Source: Lepeophtheirus salmonis | Lineage: Eukaryota; Arthropoda; Copepoda; Siphonostomatoida; Caligidae | Direction: 5' to 3' | NCBI RefSeq assembly: GCF_016086655.4 | Contig: NC_052135.2 | Coordinates: 12,118,363 to 12,182,362 of the forward strand | DNA length: 64,000 bases | In this document: positions 49,020 through 60,460 of the stretch, one piece after another | How positions within the stretch are numbered: the stretch's first letter is position 1 | Layout of the letters: each line of letters begins with the position of its first letter | The notes under the pieces: model-generated | What the model saw: only the letters and a program-made list of their open reading frames with translations | Databases searched by the model: none | What the model was told of the DNA's origin: nothing | Made by a program: the position numbers and the translations under genes

Positions 49020-49828
49020 TACAAGTTAATTTTTTTAGTGAGTTGTCGATGTATCTACTTCTTTCCCCATTGTAAATATTCTGAACGTTGATTGGTTCAA
49101 TTAGAATTAGTTTCTTTTAAACCATGAACTATTCCCAACAATTATTGAATAAAAATTCCCTATTTGCCAAGAATTAGCTATCTACCAACTGATTTTGGAC
49201 CTAAAACAGTTTCTTTTTGGGGGAATTGTTGAGTGATACAATACTTTTTCATAAAAATTCACGTAAAATCTTTTACACCGCAAACATCATATATTTATTT
49301 ACGTTGTTGTGACATCATTTACCTACAATCTGTTAGTATTTACTCGGTTTGAGTTGTAAATACGGGTGTATAAAATAAATACTTTCATTTTTTATTGATG
49401 GGATAAGTCATAATAATGTTCCTAAAGACTGGGATATCACAACGTTAATACACATATATGTATATAAAAATGTAGTTTCTGTCAGCTTGCAATTCTAGTT
49501 ACTGACTGACCTTATAAATACAATCATAATTGAATTGATTCAAATAAATAGATACAGAAAATCCCTATCAAGTGGCTGGATTTGTACAATTAATTTTGTT
49601 TTGGATGGAAAAACTTGATCCTTGCAAATGTAACAGTTACTCTATTGTCTACGCCATGTAAACAAGAATGTATATGTACATCAACAATGCTGACCCCACG
49701 TGAAAAAGCTCCATTTCTTTTCAAAACGTAGATTGGTTGAACTCGAATGAGCTCTTATTAAAATATATAACTTCCTAATATTGTAGGTATAAAAAGTAAG
49801 ACAATAGTTGGGTAACATTAGTCAAGTG
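49020..49828. other. gene-free stretch
   Basis: AT-rich, no recognised feature. Confidence 0.4.
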
Positions 49829-50095
49829 CCGGCGGCATCTGCAGGGGGTAGGCCGGAGGGGCAATAGCCCCCCAAATTAAAGAATTTTGTTTTTTATTAG
49901 AATTTTTTAATGCGAAATTGGAATAACTTTTTTTTTTAAAGATATATTTTCTTTAAAAAAACCATATAATTCCGGCTAATTATAGATCAAAAAAATTAAT
50001 AGTAGATCAAAAAAATTAATATTTAAAATATATCTCAAAAAAATTATTTTAAATTTAAAAATTTATTTAAAAAAAAACCACCTTATGGTATAATT
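49829..50095 (-). repeat. AT-rich family, partial copy
   Basis: Begins 'ccggcggcatctgcagg' and runs into 'caatagccccccaaattaaagaattttgttttttatta', the same order as in the copies at 48377 and 56759. The far end is missing. Confidence 0.5.
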
Positions 50096-50110
50096 ATTCT
50101 TGGGTAAGTA

Positions 50111-50456
50111 GCATTGTGGGGATTTGGTCTGAAAATCCTAGACCGGTCAGAGACCCCTATGTTTTTTAGTGGACCGAAAGTAAAAATTCATTGAAAATTA
50201 TGTGTAGAACTATTCTAAATATGAATTGTTGATGACATCATGTGTTTTTCAAAATTATGAGCTTCTGTAAAATAACGTGATATGAAGTTAAATGTGTTGC
50301 ATTTTATGTTTTTAGACGTAAAAATCAGGATAGGGAAGAAAATTAGTCCATGGATTTGGATTAATAAATCGATCTACGGTCTGAATCCCAATATCAGTCA
50401 AAAAAATCACCTAAGACCAAACGAGGGGGGAATTCGATGTTGGGCCGAGTCTCAAA
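50111..50456. mobile_element. miniature element, 'GGTTTCGGTC' family, copy 2
   Basis: The left end 'tgtggggatttggtctgaaa' matches the inverted right end of the 34480-34935 copy, and the right end 'gggccgagtctc' matches its left end, so it lies in the opposite orientation. Non-coding. Confidence 0.65.
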
Positions 50457-50494
50457 AATAATAGATATTTAATGATGAAAATTGAGTGTCGAAT

Positions 50495-50885
50495 GGGCAT
50501 GTTAAAAAAAAAGAAATATAAATCAACATGGATACTCTGACAATTTAAAAAATGTTTGATTAGATCAGCTACCATCAGCTGTGAGAAGGGAGAAAAGGAT
50601 ATAAACAAGGACATTTGCTAGAATTACTCATATGCCGATCCCCAATTCTACTCTGAGTCGAACAAGGACTTACAGTTATAACTCTGTAACAAATCTTCAG
50701 GGTTACACTCCGTCTTTTATGAGCACACACGAACGTTCAATCAGGGTTTGAATATAATTGAATCCCTTTAGGAAAGGATTTCCACTACTCAGGAATTAAA
50801 TAATAATGACAACTGCTAAGGAAAAGAAAAATCCTTCTTTATATTACCAATTACTAATTAACGAGCCAACTAAAAAACACATCAT
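50495..50885 (+). repeat. LTR-like repeat, copy 3
   Basis: Starts 'TGTTAAAAAAA' as at 37044. It shares 'ctgtgagaaggg', 'ggatataaacaaggacattt', 'gagcacacacgaa' and 'aataataatgac' with the inverted copy at 37811-38150. 'ggatataaac' could be a TATA box. No flanking coding region. Confidence 0.6.
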
Positions 50886-50934
50886 TATAGATATAATATA
50901 CTTCTAGAGTCCTACAAATGATGTATTTTGGCCA

Positions 50935-51028
50935 TTGAATTTTGATTTTTTTTTTTTTTAAATCAATTTTTCAATTTTTTTTTTCCCAAAAAAATTTAAT
51001 TCAAAATATAATACTGAGGACTCCCCTG
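50935..51028 (-). repeat. AT-rich family, end fragment
   Basis: Poly(T)-rich units ending in 'ctgaggactcccctg', the decayed right terminus of the family. Confidence 0.45.
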
Positions 51029-52295
51029 AAAAGGGTTATGTAAGAGGAACTTACCTACATACTAAAGAGCTGACCGTACATATAATTATATATAAAATCT
51101 TCAAAACTCTTCAAAAAATTTTTTTTATCTAGTTACATTACTTAAAACTACCATTTATTTGTATTATGAAATTAATTATCCTCTGTTCCTTTTCATTACC
51201 TGTAATTAAAGGGTTCTAGAACACATTGCAGAAAAAATAATAAATATATTTTATGATAATTCATGCTGCAATAATATTTATTTATGTTTCCCATTCATGT
51301 TAATCCAATTTTAAAAGATAAAATATTTAATTATTTGTCGCATGATTAAGTGTTCATTAATTAACTATCATCTCTGACTCTATAATTCTCATAATGTTTT
51401 TTTCATTGGACAAAAAACTTACACTACACAGGGAGTACAAGTCCCTGCAAAAAATATTTACCCAAGGAATCCAAATATCGACAAGGACAGCGAAATAAGA
51501 TCGTGATTTATTAGACAATTATCATTAGTCTTTTTACAAAGGTTCAAATAGCAGTTCAAGCCAACTGTTGAGGCATCCTCATAATGAAATAAATCAATTA
51601 TAGTTTGATGTACACTAAACCATTGTAAATTGTGGCAAATAATAAATTTTTATCTTTTAAAATTAGGGTAAAATTAATAAAAATCATGATTACAATCGAT
51701 TGCAGCATAAATCATTAAAAGTATAATATATATTTATCATTTTTTTGGCAAGAAGCAATTCGAAAAATAGTATTTGACAAGGTGTCTGGTAGGAATTTAA
51801 AGACACCATGCCATAACTTATTTTCCGCGTTAATTCCATTCAACATGATATCATTCAGGAATAACATAGACATTATATTATTTTAAAAGAAAATAAATAT
51901 TTAAACATTCTTATTTCCACAACTCCATTTCAACAAAGTAAAGTATTATAATAATTTTGTTTAATTTTCTTGAACTTCTTGTGAAGTCCATCTTGATATT
52001 GGTAATGGATCCAAAGATTGTCTATTCGTAGTCTTCTTCTTGTGTGGTTAATACTATTTTTCATCTCGTTGCATTGGCTTTGAATTCGTCATTAAATGTT
52101 ATTATAAACATCCAAATTATATTAATATAAAAACTAAAAATCCGTTTTTTCAATTCAAAATCTATTCGAAAGTAATTGAAATTACATTTTCAATTCAGTA
52201 CTTTGAATCGGATAATTTAATGTTTCGTTTTCGAAGAGTAGTCCGGGGGCATTTCACATGACGTTTAATTGAGCATAGAGAATCGATACAATTTT
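51029..52295. other. gene-free AT-rich stretch
   Basis: No coding frame, RNA gene or repeat end was recognised. Confidence 0.4.
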
Positions 52296-52455
52296 TTTTT
52301 GTGGGATTTGGGATCAATCTAGGTCGAGCTTATTAATTTGACTGCTCCAGAACAAACTTCCTAGAAGAACTGAATTAGTTCAACTCAATAAAACTTATAA
52401 ATGTTTCGCCCACTGAGACTGTTCTAGAATTTCCAAATCGAAACCCAAAAACTAA
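52296..52455. repeat. miniature element, 'GGTTTCGGTC' family, short copy
   Basis: Left 'tgggatttgggatcaatctagg' wording and right 'ccaaatcgaaacccaaaaact' are decayed versions of the family ends. The interior is strongly deleted. Confidence 0.45.
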
Positions 52456-52764
52456 CATCTGTATTTAAATCTTATAATTAATTTAAATGATATATTTTAA
52501 TTTGGATAATGAATATGTCGTTATAATTAACTTATTACTACTTTATTCATTATAAGATCATGTTATGTTTAAAATATAAAAAAGGTATTTAAGCTGGGCC
52601 AGCGGTGATTGAAGAAATCCTTTGAAGGGGATGGCATCATTTTATGTATATTATGTAACTGTGTTTACATCTAACATATTTATGCAAAATATGTATCAAA
52701 TGTTCATATATCGTGGAAAAGTTATGAAAAAAAAACATATATACAAATTAAGGAATGTTTGTTT

Positions 52765-53170
52765 TTGACTAGAAAAAAAATAATGTATTTTTTTTTTAAT
52801 TTAATATTTGAAATTTAATTTAATTTTTCAAATTTTTCTCAGAAAATTTAATTTTTGTATTTTTGAAAGTAACACAAAATATTGTATTATAATTTTTTTG
52901 AGAACAACTGGAGATTTTCAAAAAAAATTTGGAAAAATTTAAGCTTTAAAATTTTTTCAAAAATTTTATTTATTTATACACCTGTGGATTTTGGATATTT
53001 TTCTATAAAAATTTAGTTTTTAAACTATTTGTCACTTTAAATTTTTTTTTTTTTTAAAATTTAATTTTTTTCAGAATAGCCAATAACATGGCTATAAATT
53101 TAATATCAAACTTTATATTTGAATTTCTTTCCAAAAAAAATTTCATTTTTTTTTTTAAATCCAAAAACAA
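52765..53170 (-). repeat. AT-rich family, end-less copy
   Basis: Repeated 'atttgaaatttaattt' and 'aaaaatttaatttt' units. Neither terminus is visible. Confidence 0.45.
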
Positions 53171-54059
53171 AGCCCAAACTATTATTTTAAATATTAAAGA
53201 ATCGGCATCGGGAATTTTTAATTAGAATTGCATCGGCATAAGAATTTTCTTTGGAATCGTCCCATCACTACTAAGTTGTTTTGTGATGTAAAAATAGTGA
53301 AAATCTCGGTGAGCGTAAATGCAATAAAAAATATTTTGGTAACCTCCAAGATTGCAAGATATTATTACTTTTATTAATTATCCATTCCTATTGTGAAAAT
53401 TCAAATGAAGTTATGAGCAAGGAGATTATTACGATTTTTTTATTTTATTATTTTCCTTTAATTGGTTATATGAAGTGTTTGATTTAAGTATTCCAATTAC
53501 TCAATCTAATCTAGGAAGGATCTTTGAAGTCTTTATACATAAAGTATATTTCCTTCTCTTGGAGCAACCGTGTATCAAACATTTGCACATCGAGTTCAAG
53601 AAAATATTTTCTCCTGAGAGCGTTGTACACAGAGTTATTTCGCTCCATAAGGAGACTATAGTTTATAGTAGTGAGGGAACAATTAATCAGAATTGGGAAT
53701 CGTTTTTTTTCTGGAAGGTGGATCAGAATCGGGAAAATAATGTTTACTTTGTAATTCCGATTCTTATTTATTACAGGCATATTTAACCATTTATTATTTT
53801 TCTAAGTTATGAAAAATATTAATATGTTTGAATTGAATGGATTTTTTACAAATAATTTCCAACAATATATTTTTTAAATTTTTCTCCAAAAAATTTAATA
53901 TTGGTATTTTTTTTCAAAAATTTTCTTATGATACATTTTTTCAAAAATAAATTCCTTTTATGTTTATAACATTTTCATGTGACGTCAGTATGGTTGATGT
54001 CGGCCATTTTGGGGTCCTAAACAACCAAGTTTTAGTTATAATTAAATCCTTTTTTTTAT

Positions 54060-54915
54060 TAACATTAAGTAAAATAGTGAATTGTTTGATATCAAAATGG
54101 AAGCAACAACTAAAGGACTTAAATACCTAGTTTTATTTTATATCCGACCCTAATATCTATTAAAAATATGATATTACATCGATATGTAATCTTATTTCCA
54201 TAGTGTAGATAAAAGTTAACGAATACAAAAGAACTAATAAGATATTTTTCTCTAATTATTCTTCTTTTCTCGTTCCTAATCGATCAAAAAATTAGGTTGA
54301 ATAAATTAAAAAAGTTTCATACATATTTTCAGTACAAATTACATTGATTATATTAAAATATCACTGTTTATCAATGGCATCTAATAGTATTCAATACAAT
54401 GTCATGTATTTTTTTTTAAAGGTATTTGATGGAGTTTAATCAAGATTTATTGGGAATTTGTTAATTTTATGTATCTAATAGAAATATCAACTATGAAGCC
54501 TCAAAATGGCGCCTCCTTGAGTTATGATGGAATTTATGACTTAAATGAAAACGTTCTGTATCTATTAAAAATAAGTTATTTTATCATAATATATTTATAT
54601 TGGCATAGAGAAGACAATAAATTAATTATAACAATCACAATGGAAATAAATGAATATTTTTACTAATTATCCTACTTTTCTCGTCCCTAATCGATCAAAT
54701 ATACATATATAATATATAAATCGAACCACATCCTAGTGAATTTTTCGTAACTATTACTCTGATTTAATTTTAATACTAGTGTTGATATTTTGCACGAATA
54801 AATGTTTTCTTTTAAAAGCCAGTTAATGAAGTTTTATAAAGATTTATTGAAAATTTATGATTTTTTTTTTGTAGTTGAAATATCAACTTTGAGCACCTAA
54901 GATGGTGTTTCCTTC
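54060..54915 (+). repeat. tandem duplication, period about 400 bp
   Basis: Two diverged units. 'ttttctcgttcctaatcgat' at about 54266 recurs as 'ttttctcgtccctaatcgat' about 410 bp later, and 'gaaatatcaactatga' near 54480 recurs as 'gaaatatcaactttga' about 400 bp later. No coding content. Could be a short satellite block or a tandemly inserted element. Confidence 0.65.
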
Positions 54916-55049
54916 TTTGGTGTGTTACAATTTATCACCTTAACACAAATACGATTTTAAACAAACACCAAGAAATAGGCTTTTTCAGTCAATTACAGAT
55001 TTTGTATTCAAATTTCTGTAATGATTTGAGATACTAAAGAGTACTTATT

Positions 55050-55800
55050 ATACAGCGTGATCCATTAAATCTAAACAATTTGAATTTTTAACTGTAACAA
55101 GATATAATTTATGAATTAATAATAGAATTTGAATAAAATAAATAGTTGAGTGTCTGAGCTATCTTAATTATTAATGTACCCGCCCTTAGCAGTACTGATG
55201 GCTTCCAAGCGGTGGAAGAAGGCCTTGTATCCGCTGATGATGTAGTGCTGGCTGATAATCGCTTTGAGGGCCTCGTTGTTTGGATGACGGACACTTAAGG
55301 CCTTACCCTCAATATTCACTCAAAATGTGTAGTAGAAGGGGGCTGCCCTATGGTCTGTACGAGGGACTAAAGAGTTTGGACCAGAAGGGACTGTTGTTGG
55401 CCAACCATTCCTGTGCCTTTTTTGAGGTGTGTGTAGGCGCACCATCCTGCTGGAAAACTATATTTCCATCAGTATTGCTTCCCTGCATCCCACAGCAAAT
55501 CAATCTGGTGTGAAACTATGGTGCTCTTTACTAAACTCGTCGCCGGGCCAGGGGCCAGAAAGATAAGAATGTTGGGAAGAAAGAATGATGCTGGATTGAG
55601 TTTCTATACAAAGACACAATAGACACGAGGACTGGCAACATCCTCGTAGAGATAAGGTACACATAATCAAGTAAATAAAAGAGTAGATTTATATTAAGGG
55701 CTTTAAGTGGGTTGAGTGCGTAGACACTACAGAAACCTCGAGATATCTTGCAAATTTTAAAAGAAATTCCAAAAACCAAGCCCCTCCCCATATATAATCC
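55050..55800 (-). mobile_element. mariner-type transposase relic
   Basis: On the minus strand 'GNIVFQQDGAPTHTSKKAQE' carries the catalytic Asp motif of mariner transposases, followed by 'WLANNSPFW' and several stops and frame changes. 'tatacagcgtgatccatt' at about 55051 may be the terminal repeat. The other end was not located. Confidence 0.7.
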
Positions 55801-55823
55801 TGTGTCAGCGAAGTAACGCCGTG
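55801..55823 (+). repeat. 'GTGTTAGCGACGTAACGCCG' family, copy 3
   Basis: Third copy of the word, here 'gtgtcagcgaagtaacgccg', at the edge of the mariner relic. Confidence 0.45.
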
Positions 55824-56172
55824 ATAAAAAAACATCATATCCAATTAAAAAAAGGTTACAAAGTGAATAAAAATCCTCTTAAACAACCAATATATTTTAA
55901 GATGATTACATGCTAAAAGAGATTTACAATTAAATATTACTGGACATTAATTGAATAATCAATCCACTTATTAATAAGAAAATATATAATTATGCAAACA
56001 AAGGCTCCACAAGGATTTTCTTTTAAAAACGGATATCAATTCCCATCAGTATTTATTCTAAATCAAAATAACCTGTTAGGCTCCGAGATAAAGTTATATA
56101 ATTATTTTCAGAGTATATTTAAATAAAGTAACTATATTATGTACCTACAATAAAAGATAATTATGAAATTAT
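55824..56172. other. gene-free spacer
   Basis: AT-rich, nothing recognised. Confidence 0.4.
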
Positions 56173-56518
56173 ACAGGGTGGATGGAGGGTTCTATTTATT
56201 TTTAGAATTTTTTGATAATGAAACTCAAAATTATTTTTTCTTTTAAATATTCAAAAATCCGCTACTGTTTACAATAAATAAATTTTTGGAAAAAAATTTC
56301 GCAAATTTTTAACTTTTTGAAAAAGAATAAATTCAAAAATCCATAGCTATTCACAAAAAATTTCAATTTTTTGCTATAGTGCATAATTTGCCCGAATTAC
56401 TGTTTTTAAAAAGGATTTTTTTAAATCCTGACAAAAAAAAATTAAGTTGAAAGGAAAAAAACTTCCTTAATTTGGGAAGTCTACAAACTCTTTAGTCCAC
56501 ACCCTGCAGACGCCCCTG
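56173..56518 (+). repeat. AT-rich family, short copy
   Basis: Starts 'cagggtggatggagggttc', contains 'aaaaatccatagctattcac' units and ends 'ccctgcagacgcccctg'. Confidence 0.6.
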
Positions 56519-56758
56519 GTTTAATATTAGAAGATTTTATAGTCCTTTTAACAAATTTATTGACATTAATAGTTAACAAAGTTTAACATTGGTTCTATGG
56601 GAACATTAAGAGAACCTTGTCCCATTTTATGTTAGTACATTGTATATAAAAAGTTTGTCTTAATCGTTTCTCTAAATTATAATTAAGTAATAATATGATA
56701 TTATCCCCAATTTTAAAGATCTTTTGAAAAAGTGTGTCAAATATACATGTAGGATATC

Positions 56759-57255
56759 AGGGGCGTTCGCAGAGGGTGAGCTTTTGCCCTCTCCAATTAA
56801 GGAATTTTTACTTTTTACTAAAAAAATTATTCTTTGAATTTTTGTTTCAAAAATTTCAATTACTTTTCTAATTTTTTTTCAAAAATTTTTAATTTTCTGT
56901 AAACAATTAAAGATTTAATATTTAATTTTTTTTTCAAGGAATGTAGTATTTGAAATTTAATTTTTGAAAGTTTTATGAAAAAATTTAATTTTTTTATGAA
57001 TAAATGTGGATTTTTGAAAAAAAAAATCCAAAAAATTTAATAAATGTAATTTATTTTTGAAATTTTTTCCCAAAAATTTACTTTTCTGTTTTTGAAATCT
57101 TTCACCAATTTTTTTTTTTTTTTGTTAACAGCTATTAATTTAAAAACATAAATTTTTTTTTAATAACTTAAAATGAATTTTTTTCCGAAAAATATTATAT
57201 TTAAAATTTAATTTTTTTTAAAAATCCCCACCCCCCTAATCCTGGGGACGTTTTT
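56759..57255 (-). repeat. AT-rich family copy
   Basis: Starts 'caggggcgttcgcag', continues 'tgccctctccaattaagga', then repeated 'tttgaaatttaattttt' units, and ends near 'cctggggacgttttt'. About 500 bp, the same size as the copy at 48377. Confidence 0.6.
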
Positions 57256-57635
57256 GGATAATGTACTTACATAATATACTATAGGTATTTTTCAATAAAG
57301 ACAGTGCGTGCGGTTTTAAAGAATTGGAGACGAATTATAATTGTTTTTATCAAAGTAATTGTGGGAAAGGAGGGGGGGGGGGAGAGGGTTAAATTACCAA
57401 TAATAATCAAACAATGAGGCATTGGATTGATCAAATTTGATAAAGTTAAAACACCATCAATGAAAGGAAGTGGGATGTGGTTGATTACTTGAAGGAGTTT
57501 CTAGGTGTATGTATATTCTATAGAAATAGGAATAAAGAATTACAATTAATTATAAATTATTTATGTCAATCTATTTACGGTAAATACTTACGTCAGCCTT
57601 GGACCATTTCACACGTGTTTGTTCATACGTTCATT

Positions 57636-58080
57636 CAGCTATTCACAAAAAAAAAAAAAATATATATATATTTGAAAAAAAGTTAACAAAATTAGATTTC
57701 TGAGGATTTTTTTTTTTAAATTAAATTTTCGAAAAATATTGTAAAAATTAAATTTTTGGTAAAAAACTACAAAATTAAATTTTTCGGAATTTTTTTTAAT
57801 CTTTAACTATTCACAAAAAATTAAATTAAATTTCAAAATTAATTTCAAATATTAAAATTTTTGGTATAAAATTCAAAAATAGACAGTTATTTACAAAAAA
57901 CAAAAATTTTGAAAATAGGATTATTTAGAAAAAAATTTCAAAAATCTATAGCTATTTACAGAAAATTAAATTTTTTGGGATAAAATTGAAAAATTAACAT
58001 TTTTGGAAGAAAATTTCAATCATTAAATTTAAAAATATTAAACTTTTTGAAGAAAAAAAACACAAACACACCCCACCCCG
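57636..58080 (+). repeat. AT-rich family copy joined to a minisatellite unit
   Basis: Units of 'agctattcacaaaaaa' and 'aaattttcgg' run to 'caccccaccccg', where a solitary minisatellite unit begins at once. The exact junction may be an insertion point. Confidence 0.55.
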
Positions 58081-58190
58081 GCTCAGGAGTTGAGCAGGTG
58101 AACTTCTGGACCACAAGGCATGTTTAATTTCTCCGTTGCCGCTTCCCTGAGTATCAAGAAACTCTTCTAATATCTTTTAATACGAGGCTT
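58081..58190 (-). repeat. solitary unit of the ~100 bp minisatellite
   Basis: The complement shares 'gatattagaag', 'tactcagggaagcggc' and 'agttcacctg' with the tandem array at 18088-18550. Confidence 0.65.
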
Positions 58191-58949
58191 AATTTTTTTA
58201 TGTGACTTCATTAGGATCTTAACTTTGAACTTTTTGTACAACCTATCAAATAAAAATTTCCTTTGATTTAGAAAAATACGAGCTCATCTGAGTTCCTATA
58301 CATTGCTTGGAGCGGTCTTCATTTTCCTTTATTTGTTGATCAAAAATTAAAAATGATTGAAAGTTTTGTTCAAATTGTATCTTTCTTGATTTATATGAAA
58401 ACTGAATATGGAATTTATTTTTATAAATTCTAAATAACCTAAAAATTCACTTGTCAATCTACGTTATTCAGAGGGTTTTTAAGAAGAAACATCAAATACC
58501 AGAGACACCTGCAGTATATATTGTGGAAGACTTTAACTATCTACGGAGGAAAAGTAAAATTTACATTTTTCTAATTTAGTTTATTATTAAGTATCTATCC
58601 TATTATTAAAAGGAACACTAACAAATAATAACTGATTGCCATCATCCTCGACAGTGCATCTGACTATTGTATACTTATGAATGCATTTACATACAGGAGC
58701 CATCTTTCTTCGGGGCGGATACAATTGAAATTCAATTTCTAAAGAAGAGATAATCCATCATATTTCATCAAGAGTTGCATTTAGTATATTTTGACATTTT
58801 TAAGAAATACAATTGCCAATCTTGTTTTCCACCCTCCATGGACAAAACCAGGGGTGCTCAACCTTTTTTTTAGTTATGCACAACTTGTAAAACATTAATT
58901 TAACCCTTAAAAGCAAAAAGCATTTTTAACTTCATAAGGATTATAATTA
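58191..58949. other. gene-free stretch
   Basis: No feature recognised. Confidence 0.4.
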
Positions 58950-59286
58950 AGGGGGTGCTTGGATTTGGATTTTTTTTGAAAAGCCCTCCAAAAATTAAAA
59001 TTTTTTAGAAAAAAATTAGGAAAAAAAATCAAAAATCTTTTTGCTATTAAAAAAAAAAAAAATCAAAATCCACAGCTATTAATAAAAAATTTAATTTTTT
59101 AGAGAAAAATCTCAAATATTAAATTTTTTGGAGAAAAATTTAAAAATCCAAAACTATTCACAGAAGATTAAATTAAATGTCAAATATTAAATTTTTCGAA
59201 AAACAAATTCAAAGATTAAATTTTCTAGTAAGAAAACAATTGGGGTGGTTACAGCCCCTCCAGCTCACCTCTTGCGGCAACCCCTG
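58950..59286 (+). repeat. AT-rich family copy
   Basis: From 'gggggtgcttggatttgg' through 'aaaatccacagctatt' units to 'cttgcggcaacccctg', the decayed terminus. Confidence 0.55.
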
Positions 59287-59794
59287 AGCTTTGTACCACT
59301 TTGTAAAATATTATTTCAAAATTTCAAGTACCCCCTGAAGTACCTCCATGTACTCCAAGGGGTACACGTATCCCCATTTGAGAACCACTGTACTAGATCA
59401 TATATACATTTGTTGTTAAGATCCGTATCCGGCCAAATGAGTTGTCTGGTCTAGGTGCGTGGCTATAATTTTGTTGTTAAATTTCAAAATATTTTATGTA
59501 ATAAACCATAGATATTGTTAAACTTTTAATTAATTTGTCAAAAATTAAATTATGCTCTATAACTATTAATATTTAATATCAACTATTCTATAAAAAGGAA
59601 ACGTGGTTTCATAATTTATTTTGTCAAATTTCCAAAATACATATAAATTGTATAAAAGATGGTCAAAAAATTGTAAAAGTATTTTTGAACTATACCAATA
59701 ATAATTTAATGAGGTTTTAAGATAGATAGTGGTTGAGTATGTAAATGTGGATAGTTATTGTAATGAAATAAATGACATATTTTCTAACATTCTA

Positions 59795-60115
59795 TTTATT
59801 CCTCATCCCAATGTATTATGAATAAGTTATAAGGGTCTAAAGAAGAGTGTCGTTATTCATCATTTTCTACCCTAAAAATGGAAACATATCGAGTTCAGAA
59901 CAAGATACAGAATCAATAAAAACCTTTTTAAATATAAAAAAACAATTTACAACAGTTTTATTAATTCTAATTTTCATTTGGTAATTGTTTTAAGTGTAAA
60001 AAATGAGTTTGAACGAATAGTCCCGAATTACTATAATCCCATACATTTCAAATTTAGATGACTGAGATCAGTTTTGGATTCTGCGCTCATAGATAGATTC
60101 GATTATTATTTTTCA
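59795..60115 (-). repeat. dispersed ~330 bp repeat, copy 2
   Basis: Inverted relative of 43780-44120; see that entry for shared words. Confidence 0.6.
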
Positions 60116-60460
60116 TTCATTGGTGCAAAATTCCCTCCACGAATCGCTAAATGGAACACCAAAAAAGTGGAACTCTTACAATCCTGTAAATATCCTTTCT
60201 ATTACAAAATAACTAATATAAAAATTATAATTTGTTGAAAATGAAATGAAAAAAATAAATATATATTCAATTTTTTATTATCGTCAGTTGTTAAGAGGCA
60301 GTCAAGCTTTTTGAAACCCTTTCTCTTTCTTTAGAGAGGTCTTTTAATCGACTCCAATTCAATTAAATAATTTTTTACACGGCCTTCCCCAACTCCAATT
60401 TGTGAGTGAATGAAGTGAGCTCCATATTTAATTTTTTGTTAATTTAGTTTATTTTCTTAA

